From UBA6059 sp040222235 (lineage in GTDB: Bacteria; Bacteroidota; Bacteroidia; Cytophagales; Cyclobacteriaceae): DNA of 64,000 nucleotides. The notes beneath the pieces are model-generated. The model made no database searches, had not been told where the DNA came from, and was given only the letters and a program-made list of their open reading frames with translations. A program made the translations under genes and the position numbers. The DNA is taken from positions 1 to 64,000 of the forward strand of contig JAVKDO010000134.1 of NCBI GenBank assembly GCA_040222235.1, in the 5' to 3' direction. This document shows, in pieces, positions 10,101 to 17,573 of this stretch; position 1 is the first letter of the stretch; each line of letters opens with the position of its first letter.

Positions 10101-12633
10101 AGGTAGTCTCGAGGGCAATGCCTTGGTTAGTATAGAGAATGGTAGTCAGGTCCTGGAAAACTTTTGGGTTAAGACTGAGAAGGAATGGACTTCTTTTGAG
10201 ATACCCGCGGCTGCAGCTATGGCTCCCAACGTATATCTCCATGTTACACTTCTACAGCCACATGGACAGACTGTCAATGATTTGCCGATTCGGCTTTACG
10301 GTATTGCACCCATCAAGGTTTTCGATCCGCTTACTAAATTAAGCCCTGTGATTACCATGCAGGATGAAATCGAACCAGGCGAGTTAGTCGAGTTTGAGGT
10401 GTCAGAAGACAATGATCAGCCCATGTCGTACACCATTGCCGTAGTGGATGAAGGCCTGCTCGACATCACCAATTTCAACACTCCTCAGCCCTGGGATCAT
10501 TTTTATAGCAAGGAAGCCATAGGGGTGAAGACCTGGGATCTTTATGATGACGTCATTGGTGCTTATGGCGGTAAGCTGGAGCGACTGCTGGCTGTCGGTG
10601 GTGGTGAAGGAGGCTTGAATGAGAATGAGAATATGCAGGAAAATCGGTTTAAGCCTGTGGTCAAATTCATGGGCCCCTACTATCTGGCACCCGGCGAGAC
10701 CGCTGACCATAGCTATGTCATGCCAGAGTATATTGGCTCTGTCAAGACGATGCTCGTGGCGGGACTGGATCAGACTTACGGTAGTGCTGATGTTACCACA
10801 CCAGTCGTCAAGCCACTCATGGTACAAGGCACCATGCCGCGGGTCGTAGGGCCTGGTGAGCGCATGAGCCTACCGGTAAATGTATTTCGCTATGTAGATC
10901 AGATCGAATCAGCTGACATAGAAGTCAAGGTTGATGGTGTACTAAAGCTATCCGGTGACAGTAAGCAATCCATCAAGCTGGATAAGGAAAGTGGCACACT
11001 GTATTTTGATCTACAAGTGGCCGAGCGGATTGGCAAAGGTCAGATCATCATTTCCGGTAGGTCTGGAAGAGAAACTGCCGAGCATAAGATCAATATTGTT
11101 TCTCGAGCACCCAACACCCCGCAGACTATCGTAAAGGTGATGCAGATCCATAAGGGAGAAAGCGAGGAGCTGGATATCGACCTGCTTGGTATGGAAGGAA
11201 CCAACGAGGTTTCGTTAGAAGTGGCGTCTATCCCCTCTATCAACATTGAGCAGCGTCTCAACTACCTTATGCGGTATCCTCATGGATGTATCGAGCAGAC
11301 GGTATCTGCCGTATTTCCACAATTATTCTTAGGACAAGTCACCGAGCTCACCAACGAGCAAAGGGTTAAAACAGAATCCAACGTCCAGGCAGCAATCAAG
11401 CAATTAGCCCGATTCCAGACTTCCGGAGGTGGTATGAGTTATTGGCCCGGGTCGACTTATACCAACAGCTGGGGCTCAAGCTACGCCTATCATTTCCTCA
11501 TTGAAGCACAAAAAATGGGCTATACTGTACCCTCCGATCTCGTCAATGGGCTCAGGAAGTTTCAGAAGAGTAAAGCCAGCCAATGGACTAAATCGACAGA
11601 TCATTGGGACAGTGATTTGATACAATCGTACCGACTATTCACATTGGCGATAGCTGGATACCCTGAGCTTGGCGCAATGAACAGACTGAGGAGTAGCTCT
11701 GGTAATTCATATGAGTCGCTGTGTAAGCTGGCGGCTGCTTATGCTGCCATAGGGCGAAAAGATGCTGCTCGAGCGTTGATTTCCAGCTCTGACAAAAAAC
11801 TCGTAAAGAAGTCCTACACTGATTATTACTATAGCTACGGCTCGTATCATCGGGACTTGGCTATACTATTAGAAACTTACGTCTATCTGGAGGACAATGA
11901 GGAAGCCTTCAAGGTGATCCAGCAGCTTTCGGATCAGTTGTCGAGTGGCGAGTGGATGAGTACACAGGAGACGGCTTATTCGCTACTTGCGATTGGCAAG
12001 TATGTTGCCTCAAACGACGCTGATAGACCACTTGAAGCAGATATCAGTTATGGCACTACAAGTACCAGTTGGCAGGCAGAAAAGGCCATCTACCGGTCAG
12101 CCATTGATGTAGCAGATGGAGATAAGCTGAGTATCACCAATAAAGGAGAGGCTACCCTATTTGCCACGCTGACGGTAACTGGGACACCCAAGCCAGGTGC
12201 CGAAGTAGTGGATCAATCAGATCTTGGCATCAAGGTTAGGTATGTGACGCCTGTGGGCCGCCCAGTGCAGATTGATTCCCTACCGATGGGTGAGAGCTTT
12301 GATGTGCTGGTGACAGTGAGCAATGAGTACCAATATGGAGCAGTGAGGGACATAGCACTCTCGCATATTCTGCCCTCGGGTTGGGAGATCCAAAATGATC
12401 GACTCAATGATCAGATGACGGATGAGTACGATACCTACGACTATCAGGATGTGCGGGATGATCGTGTTTACACTTACTTCCACTTGCAGTCAAAGGAGAG
12501 CAAGACCTTCAAGGTGAGCGTTACGGCGGCTTATCCCGGTAGGTACTACCTGCCAGGCCCCTACGCAGAGGCCATGTACAAAGCATCTATCCACGCTAAG
12601 GATGCCGGTAAGTGGGTGACTGTTTATGAGTAA
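7141..12633 (+). CDS. Alpha-2-macroglobulin family lipoprotein
   Basis: 1830 aa protease trap anchored in the envelope. The start at ATG 7141 gives a lipoprotein signal with lipobox FSSC; the frame is open upstream to 7054 but that adds no signal features. MG-type beta domains fill the N-terminal two thirds (for example GFIYGERGVWRPGDDIYLSF, typical of bacterial A2M). The thioester motif GCIEQ is intact at C1383 to Q1386, followed by the alpha/alpha thioester domain. pbpC begins 6 bp downstream, the classical A2M-PBP1C pairing thought to protect peptidoglycan when the envelope is breached by proteases. Confidence 0.93.
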   Translation: MYKYLACLIIFLWIFSSCQSDKSGSASESSYDPRFSQYVSAFTSGTVSRRDDVRIRFDEGVTVPDDLTVEELLEVSPDIEGTLVKTGPHEVTFSPDEELQSGQAYAFELQLSHLAEVPDDLSVFEFSIQVIKQDFDVSLSAVEVTDPSQPDQLTVSGQISLADYADNESIEDMISLPSGLSVSWQHTSTTDHRFDITGIKRSETISTLLVEVSGQPIEVNRNSTLTVEVPSTQLFSVLSTRVNISSNPFVSVFFTDPLDDDQALEGLVQIEGVTSPSLVVKGNELQIYVPNNLSGTRKLEISEGVRNAQGKTLATNTINYIAFEPEKPQVRLTSAGTILPSTDGLVLPFEAVNLKAVRVSVVRVFADNLPQFFQVNDYSGSDELLRVGQKVIERRIQLEGQASDLSTWNRFTLELSSLFEAEMGALYQVQIGFLPQDSNYPCDDLPESSELTDDADWSIYDDDGFYGWGSPWGNSYPQGYDWQERDNPCHVSYYRTNRFALTSLMASDIGLIAKIGADNSMSIIATDMKTAQPVPASIRVLDFQLQELATANADATGMISLMPERRPFLVIAEHQGQSAYLRLNDNSSLSMSNFDVSGTRVKGGLKGFIYGERGVWRPGDDIYLSFMLEDAADKIPANHPVTMELRDPRGTVQDKQVLSNGVNGLYTFLTRTAPDAVTGNWQAKVNVGNNQFNKTVKIETIKPNRLKINLEMADERIAYADRNLTGRMEVNWLTGLKGSNLDVETELRLTEVNTSFDGFGQYEFDDEGKSFYESPKVVYTGQLDEEGKTNLEVELPSKPESPGAIRATFNTKAFEPGGGFSINAKSYTYFPYETFVGINLTSAENGSRIKRDEPQNLAVVTVNADGELVSKSGLDFKVYRLNWRWWWDESSDNTTNYISSGYATLVKSEKFDTQGGKANLNFEISSPSWGRFIAVVKDPVSGHSASQVFYTSWYGGEEGSSLGATSLEVSTDKSEYAVGETIKVMMRGSLEGNALVSIENGSQVLENFWVKTEKEWTSFEIPAAAAMAPNVYLHVTLLQPHGQTVNDLPIRLYGIAPIKVFDPLTKLSPVITMQDEIEPGELVEFEVSEDNDQPMSYTIAVVDEGLLDITNFNTPQPWDHFYSKEAIGVKTWDLYDDVIGAYGGKLERLLAVGGGEGGLNENENMQENRFKPVVKFMGPYYLAPGETADHSYVMPEYIGSVKTMLVAGLDQTYGSADVTTPVVKPLMVQGTMPRVVGPGERMSLPVNVFRYVDQIESADIEVKVDGVLKLSGDSKQSIKLDKESGTLYFDLQVAERIGKGQIIISGRSGRETAEHKINIVSRAPNTPQTIVKVMQIHKGESEELDIDLLGMEGTNEVSLEVASIPSINIEQRLNYLMRYPHGCIEQTVSAVFPQLFLGQVTELTNEQRVKTESNVQAAIKQLARFQTSGGGMSYWPGSTYTNSWGSSYAYHFLIEAQKMGYTVPSDLVNGLRKFQKSKASQWTKSTDHWDSDLIQSYRLFTLAIAGYPELGAMNRLRSSSGNSYESLCKLAAAYAAIGRKDAARALISSSDKKLVKKSYTDYYYSYGSYHRDLAILLETYVYLEDNEEAFKVIQQLSDQLSSGEWMSTQETAYSLLAIGKYVASNDADRPLEADISYGTTSTSWQAEKAIYRSAIDVADGDKLSITNKGEATLFATLTVTGTPKPGAEVVDQSDLGIKVRYVTPVGRPVQIDSLPMGESFDVLVTVSNEYQYGAVRDIALSHILPSGWEIQNDRLNDQMTDEYDTYDYQDVRDDRVYTYFHLQSKESKTFKVSVTAAYPGRYYLPGPYAEAMYKASIHAKDAGKWVTVYE

Positions 12634-12639
12634 TCTAGT

Positions 12640-14961
12640 TTGAGGCTATCGCAAAAAATAGGGAAAAGGTGGAAGCAGCTCATTTGGGGCCTGCCACTAC
12701 TATTTTGCCTCATCTTCATTGCCATCCCGCCTGAGGAGGAGCCCGATCCGCTATCTACGGTGCTCAATGATAGCCAAGGCAACTTACTAAGCGCTTCCAT
12801 AGCTGCGGATGAGCAGTGGCGGTTTCCAAAGCCGGATTCTGTCCCTTCGAAGTTGCGCATATCCATGCTGCTTTTTGAAGATGAATACTTCTACCGTCAC
12901 CCTGGGATCAACCCATTTGCGATAGCGAGAGCCACTTACCAGAATGTGTCCGCTGGACGAGTAGTGAGCGGGGCGAGTACAATCACCATGCAGGTGGCGC
13001 GGATGATAGAGCGAAGGGAGCGTACGCCAATCCAGAAGCTGAAGGAGATCGCAATGGCCATCCGATTGGAGCTTCATTGGTCGAAGGACGAAATCCTGAA
13101 GAGGTACGCTTCCATGGCTCCTTTCGGAGGCAATGTAGTGGGAGTGGAAGCCGCTTCCTGGCGGTACTTCCGGCGCGCACCCCACCTGCTGTCATGGGCC
13201 GAAAGTACCTCCTTGGCCGTCCTGCCCAACCAGCCAGGGGATATTTATCCAGGGACTGGCCAAGAGGCATTGCGTAGAAAAAGAGATTTTTTACTGCGTA
13301 AGATTCATAGCAGAGGGTACATTGATAGCCTGGAGTTGGAGCTGAGTCTCGAGGAGCCCCTACCGGGAACACCCTACGATATCCCGCAAAAAGCGCCACA
13401 TCTGCTCACCACGATCCGAGAAGTCAAAAACGGTGAACCTACGCATACCACCATTGACCCTTTTTGGCAGGAGCGCGTCACGGAAGTAGTTGAGCGAAAG
13501 CACCAGATATTGAAAGGCAATGGGATAGATAATCTGGCCGTGCTCGTCGTAGACTTGGATAACGGTCAGGTGCTGTCCTATGTCGGGAATACGAGTGATC
13601 GAGGTGCAGACGGTCATCAGGTAGACGTGATACAAAAAGCTAGAAGTAGTGGGAGTATTCTGAAACCATTCCTGTATGCCGCCGCACTTTCTGATGGACA
13701 GATACTTCCTGCGACACTACTGACTGATATTCCCTCTTTTTTTGGGGGCTACAGTCCTAAAAACTTCAGTCGCGGCTATCAGGGTATGGTCAGCGCCGAT
13801 CAGGCATTGGCTATGTCCTTAAACATTCCTTTTGCTCATCTGCTCAAGGACTATAGCTATGAGCGCTTCCATCACAAGTTGGGTGGATTGGGTATCAGTA
13901 CCCTGAATGAGCCACCGGGTCATTATGGCCTCACGATGATCCTCGGTGGGGCGGAAGTGAAGCTCTGGGAGCTGGCACAAGCCTACTTCAGTATGTACCG
14001 AAAGTTGGCCAACGAATACAACCTCAGTATTTCCTATGACTTTACAAAAGAACGTCGACCGGACGTTGACTTGGAAGAAATCAGTATCTGGCATACTTTC
14101 AATGCGATGACCGAACTCAAGCGACCAGGTTCAGATGAGCACTGGCAAAATTTTAATTCCAGTCAGGTGCTGGCTTGGAAGACCGGTACCAGCTTCGGAT
14201 TTCGGGACGCCTGGGCTGTTGGGCTCAATGGTGAGGTGCTGGTGGCCGTATGGGTAGGCAATGCAGATGGAGAGGGACGAGCCGGCATGACGGGAGCCAC
14301 GGCTGCCGGTCCTATTTTGAACGAGCTGATCCGACTTTCACCACACGATCCCAGTTGGTTAGTAGGGTTGGAGCCTTTTTCTATTTCGAAGGAGGTTTGT
14401 GTAGTCTCAGGAAGTCTAGCAGGTCCCAACTGTCCCGAGGTGAAGGCAATGAAGCTTGGCCAAAAAGCGGAAAATTCAGGAGTCTGTGCATATCATGTGC
14501 CGCTCTGGCTGGATCAGACAGGTACCTACCAGGTCAATAGAGATTGCTACCCTTCTGCTAAGGCGATTGAGAAATCTGTATTCATACTCCCCTCGACGCA
14601 GGGATACTATTACGGTCAACATCATTCTGGTTATCAGGGTAAGCCGTCACCACTGGAGGGTTGTGGCATGGAGCTTACGGATGTACTGGCAATCAATTAT
14701 CCCAAGCCCGGTTCCAAGATTTTCATTCCTCGGAAACTGGCCGGGGAGACGAGCCAGGTGGTGATAGAAGCCTCACATCAGGATAGGTCTGCCGAGCTCT
14801 TCTGGCACCTCAACGATGAGTACATCGGATCTACGCAGCAAGATCATAAGCAGTCCATGGCACTCCCCATGGGTGAGTACCGCGTGACGATAGTTGATGC
14901 TATGGGCAATAGCTCGACTAGAAGGTTTGAGGTGGTGTCGGACTTGCGTAGCGGTTCTTGA
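12640..14961 (+). CDS. pbpC: Penicillin-binding protein 1C, bifunctional glycosyltransferase/transpeptidase
   Basis: 773 aa. An N-terminal membrane helix (LIWGLPLLFCLIFIAI) precedes a GT51 domain with EDEYFYRHPGINP and GASTITMQVARM. The transpeptidase domain has the SxxK nucleophile SILK at S339 and KTGTS at K514. The C-terminal part matches the PBP1C C-terminal domain. The start is TTG at 12640, only 6 bp after the A2M stop; no ATG lies near, so translation is probably coupled. It polymerises and cross-links peptidoglycan in the periplasm as partner of the upstream macroglobulin. Confidence 0.93.
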   Translation: MRLSQKIGKRWKQLIWGLPLLFCLIFIAIPPEEEPDPLSTVLNDSQGNLLSASIAADEQWRFPKPDSVPSKLRISMLLFEDEYFYRHPGINPFAIARATYQNVSAGRVVSGASTITMQVARMIERRERTPIQKLKEIAMAIRLELHWSKDEILKRYASMAPFGGNVVGVEAASWRYFRRAPHLLSWAESTSLAVLPNQPGDIYPGTGQEALRRKRDFLLRKIHSRGYIDSLELELSLEEPLPGTPYDIPQKAPHLLTTIREVKNGEPTHTTIDPFWQERVTEVVERKHQILKGNGIDNLAVLVVDLDNGQVLSYVGNTSDRGADGHQVDVIQKARSSGSILKPFLYAAALSDGQILPATLLTDIPSFFGGYSPKNFSRGYQGMVSADQALAMSLNIPFAHLLKDYSYERFHHKLGGLGISTLNEPPGHYGLTMILGGAEVKLWELAQAYFSMYRKLANEYNLSISYDFTKERRPDVDLEEISIWHTFNAMTELKRPGSDEHWQNFNSSQVLAWKTGTSFGFRDAWAVGLNGEVLVAVWVGNADGEGRAGMTGATAAGPILNELIRLSPHDPSWLVGLEPFSISKEVCVVSGSLAGPNCPEVKAMKLGQKAENSGVCAYHVPLWLDQTGTYQVNRDCYPSAKAIEKSVFILPSTQGYYYGQHHSGYQGKPSPLEGCGMELTDVLAINYPKPGSKIFIPRKLAGETSQVVIEASHQDRSAELFWHLNDEYIGSTQQDHKQSMALPMGEYRVTIVDAMGNSSTRRFEVVSDLRSGS

Positions 14962-15024
14962 AGACTGACGAATTAGATGGCCTTTATTGATGTAGCAAAG
15001 CGTTGAAACGGTTCATGCCCTTGC

Positions 15025-15144
15025 ATTTACCCTCAATCCGTTACAAGACTCATGAATATTTACCCTGAATCTGTTACAATATTTCCATATATTTACCCCT
15101 AATCTATTACATAATTACTAAATATTTACCCTGAATATGTTACA
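15025..15144 (+). repeat. Four 21-bp direct repeats with exact 33-bp period
   Basis: Copies start at 15025, 15058, 15091 and 15124 and end at 15045, 15078, 15111 and 15144. The consensus begins ATTTACCCTGAATCTGTTAC and each copy ends in TTACA. Copies differ only at central positions 9-10 and 14-16. The 12-bp spacers are AT-rich and unrelated. The last copy abuts the ATG of the ATPase gene at 15145. The period is a multiple of both 3 and about 11, so the array keeps one reading frame and one DNA face. An upstream ATG at 15052 opens a 16-codon ORF that ends at TAA 15100-15102. Confidence 0.9.
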
Positions 15145-16488
15145 ATGATTTCTCGAAGTGCTATTGGAGAACTACTAAATTGGAAGGCTAGAGTAGGACA
15201 TAAACCCCTGATAATCAGAGGTGCAAGACAGGTTGGAAAAACTACATTGATCGATCAGTTTGCCAAATATTATGATCAATACATTTATCTCAATCTAGAG
15301 CGAACAAAAGACAGTCGTTTTTTTGAAGATGATCGGTTGGATACAGCGCTACAAGCCCTGCTCTTGGACAAAGGGGTAAGTATCTCTCGTGGTAGCACGT
15401 TATTGTTTATTGATGAAATCCAGCAGGTGCCCAAAGTGATTGGATGGTTAAGATATATCAATGAAGACTATCCTGATTTAGATTTGATAGCCGCGGGCTC
15501 TCTTTTAGAGCATGCACTAGCCGAGGTGCCAAGCTTTCCGGTAGGTAGAGTGGAGTACCTGAGCTTGGGACCCCTGGAGTTCGAAGAATACTTGGGAGCC
15601 AAAGGAGAGGAGCAGGCCTTGCAGCTACTTCGAACCTTACCGATAGCAGATTATGCTCATGAAAAGTTGCTTCGGCTTTTCAATGAATTTTCGATAGTGG
15701 GTGGGATGCCGGATATCGTAGCACGATTCGCGAATCATCAAGATTACGGACAGCTTCAACCCTATTATAGCGGATTGATTAAGTCTTACAGTGATGATGT
15801 CGTCAAGTATGCTCGCAATGCGACTGAGCAAAAGATCATTAGACACATCATTCGTACAGCACCTAAGGTAGCTGATCAACGCATTGTTTTTCAAAATTTC
15901 GGAGGGTCGAACTACAGATCCAGAGAGGTCGGTGAGGCGATGCATGCTTTGCAGCAGGCACGCATCATACAACTGATCTATCCTACCACAGAGGCTTCCG
16001 TTCCGGCTATGGAGGATATCAAGAAAGCCCCTCGTTTACAATACCTTGATACAGGGCTACTCAACTATGCCCTTGGTATACAAAAGGAGCTGATTGGCTT
16101 GCAAGACCTCAATGGTATATACCGAGGTAAGGTCATCCAACATATGGTGACGCAGCAGTTGATGTCTATCCATTATGATCCGCTGTTTCAACCCATGTTT
16201 TGGGTGCGTCAAAAGTCTGGTGCACAGTCGGAGCTGGATCTGGTGCTGCTTCATGGCCAGTACCTCATGCCAATAGAGGTGAAGTCCGGGCCATTTGGAA
16301 AGCTGAGATCGCTACATCAATTTATGGAAGTAGCCGATCACCATTATGCGATCAGACTGTATGCTGGGAAATTGCACGTACAGAATGTGAAGACCCCTGC
16401 CGGGCGCTCATTTATTTTACTTAATCTTCCTTATTATCTCATCACAAGAATCAGGGAGTATATTGATTGGTTTGTCGCGGAGTATTAG
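15145..16488 (+). CDS. AAA family ATPase with DUF4143 domain
   Basis: 447 aa. The N-terminal AAA_14 domain has Walker A GARQVGKTT (residues 26-34) and Walker B LLFIDEIQQ. The C-terminal DUF4143 domain shows the usual VRQKSGAQSELDLVL stretch and EVKSGPFGKL, which resembles a PD-(D/E)xK nuclease-like core. Such stand-alone ATPases are common and patchily distributed in bacteria and archaea; their role is not established. It has no co-directional partner. The 33-bp-period repeats occupy its leader and end at its start codon, leaving no room for a normal ribosome-binding site outside the repeat. Confidence 0.9.
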   Translation: MISRSAIGELLNWKARVGHKPLIIRGARQVGKTTLIDQFAKYYDQYIYLNLERTKDSRFFEDDRLDTALQALLLDKGVSISRGSTLLFIDEIQQVPKVIGWLRYINEDYPDLDLIAAGSLLEHALAEVPSFPVGRVEYLSLGPLEFEEYLGAKGEEQALQLLRTLPIADYAHEKLLRLFNEFSIVGGMPDIVARFANHQDYGQLQPYYSGLIKSYSDDVVKYARNATEQKIIRHIIRTAPKVADQRIVFQNFGGSNYRSREVGEAMHALQQARIIQLIYPTTEASVPAMEDIKKAPRLQYLDTGLLNYALGIQKELIGLQDLNGIYRGKVIQHMVTQQLMSIHYDPLFQPMFWVRQKSGAQSELDLVLLHGQYLMPIEVKSGPFGKLRSLHQFMEVADHHYAIRLYAGKLHVQNVKTPAGRSFILLNLPYYLITRIREYIDWFVAEY

Positions 16489-16490
16489 AC

Positions 16491-16506
16491 GGGGTTTCTC
16501 AACCCC
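16491..16506 (+). terminator. Short hairpin after the AAA ATPase gene
   Basis: GGGGTT-TCTC-AACCCC is a perfect 6-bp stem starting 3 bp after the stop codon. Only two Ts follow, so it is a weak intrinsic terminator at best; it could also serve the converging small ORF. Confidence 0.35.
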
Positions 16507-16523
16507 TTGGGAGATGGAAGTGA

Positions 16524-16703
16524 TCAGTTCAGCCTCTTTAGAATATCTTTTAGCCGCTCCATAATTTGATCCTCTCGATATTGGATGTTTTTCAATTCTT
16601 CATTGAAAGCTAGAAGCGCTTTTTGAGTGTTTTCCCGATCTCTTTTCGCATCCACCTGCATCTCCGCGATTTCCGAAATTAGTGTTTTGATAACTTCATC
16701 CAT
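16524..16703 (-). CDS. Small coiled-coil protein (59 aa)
   Basis: An open frame of 59 codons starts at ATG 16703 (MDEVIKTLISEIAEMQVDAK) and ends at TGA 16524. The peptide is almost entirely charged alpha helix with hydrophobic residues at heptad spacing, ending in MERLKDILKRLN, so a coiled coil is likely. It converges on the AAA ATPase gene with 35 bp between the stops. No family is recognised. The amphipathic composition supports a real small protein rather than noise, but expression is unproven. Confidence 0.55.
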   Translation of the reverse strand: MDEVIKTLISEIAEMQVDAKRDRENTQKALLAFNEELKNIQYREDQIMERLKDILKRLN

Positions 16704-16760
16704 ACCTTAAAAATATACCCAAACTACCCATAAAATCAATTGTTGGTGCCTAAAGAAGTA

Positions 16761-16940
16761 TCAAACAATCCCTCATCCAAGTCTGGGATCACTTTCAGTG
16801 CATTCTTGCAGTACAGCTTCTGCAAGATACTATCGGGTTAGGCCATGCATTTTCCGATAGGGTGTGACGTGTGTAGCAAGTAGTAGTCACACAGTGATCA
16901 TCTGTGACCTCTAGTACCCTGAAATGGTAATACGTCTCTG
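16761..16940 (-). pseudogene. Decayed 3' fragment of an amidohydrolase gene
   Basis: This stretch aligns by eye with the 3' end of the intact amidohydrolase gene (24079 to about 24255) in the same orientation. The first 60 bp, from TCAAAC onward, agree at all but about five positions. After that the match is patchier with small gaps but recovers at GTGACGT and at AGTACCCTGAAAT. It contains no open frame of any length and begins within 10 bp of where the parental stop codon lies. It is therefore a relic of roughly the last 55-60 codons. It sits just downstream of the CsgB-like gene, on the opposite side of the curli cluster from the intact gene. Confidence 0.8.
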
Positions 16941-16988
16941 GTAGATCAAGTAGACCTGAAAGTTCGCTGATCTCTGTGAGGTCTGAGC

Positions 16989-17516
16989 TTATCGATGACG
17001 AATGATCACTTTCATGCCTACCAGGCCTTCCTGTCTGATAGTATACCCAGGATTATCTGTGTTGAATCCTCGGTCAATAACTTCGTGATCATAACCTCTT
17101 TGTAGGATGTGGTAGGTATTGTAGCTGTCGCCGAGCTCTTGAAATACGGTATTATCATGGCCTAGTTGCAGGATAGTAGCAGAGATAAAGTCGCCCTTTT
17201 CACTAATGTCACTTTGATTGCCTATACCAAATTGATTGACAAGTATGGTATTGGCCACACCTTGTTGAGTGGCTCGAATTTCATTGAGTTGCCCTTGTTG
17301 GATGAGCTGAGTAAGATTGGGGTATTGGGGTACTGAGTATACTGGAAGGCTTTTTGAGTCTATCTGTGGTGGAAAAACCTCTTCATTTTGATTGTTCAAA
17401 ACCTGTTCCCAAACATCAATTGACTTCACCTCTTGCTCAGAAGTTGAGATTTGAGCTTCAACAGATGAGATCAGGAGGATCGGGAAGAGAGTCAATATTT
17501 TTAATAGCTTGTTCAT
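16989..17516 (-). CDS. CsgB-like curlin nucleator or minor curlin
   Basis: 175 aa from ATG 17516 (MNKLLKILTLFPILLISSVEA signal peptide); the frame is open six codons further but the signal peptide starts here. The mature half carries several curlin-type repeats of the NxxxxxQxGxxN kind, for example NEIRATQQGVANTILVNQFG and GDFISATILQLGHDNTVFQ. Repeats are fewer and less regular than in the neighbouring long curlin, and the protein ends in a basic tail (VIIRHR). This is the pattern of CsgB, the surface-tethered nucleator. It lies 57 bp after the curlin gene and is probably co-transcribed. The CsgB assignment is by context. Confidence 0.7.
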   Translation of the reverse strand: MNKLLKILTLFPILLISSVEAQISTSEQEVKSIDVWEQVLNNQNEEVFPPQIDSKSLPVYSVPQYPNLTQLIQQGQLNEIRATQQGVANTILVNQFGIGNQSDISEKGDFISATILQLGHDNTVFQELGDSYNTYHILQRGYDHEVIDRGFNTDNPGYTIRQEGLVGMKVIIRHR

Positions 17517-17573
17517 TTTGAAAGTGGAGACCATTCTAGAGGAATGGTCTCCTTGCTATAGAAAAATTCCTAC

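Noticed and set aside
10402..10827. 141-codon minus-strand ORF
   Set aside because: Antisense shadow of the alpha-2-macroglobulin gene with no family resemblance.
12983..13399. 138-codon minus-strand ORF
   Set aside because: Antisense to the glycosyltransferase domain of pbpC; composition is that of a shadow frame.
15025..15144. CRISPR array
   Set aside because: Repeats are 21 bp with 12-bp AT-rich spacers and only four copies, the last fused to a start codon; no cas genes are nearby.
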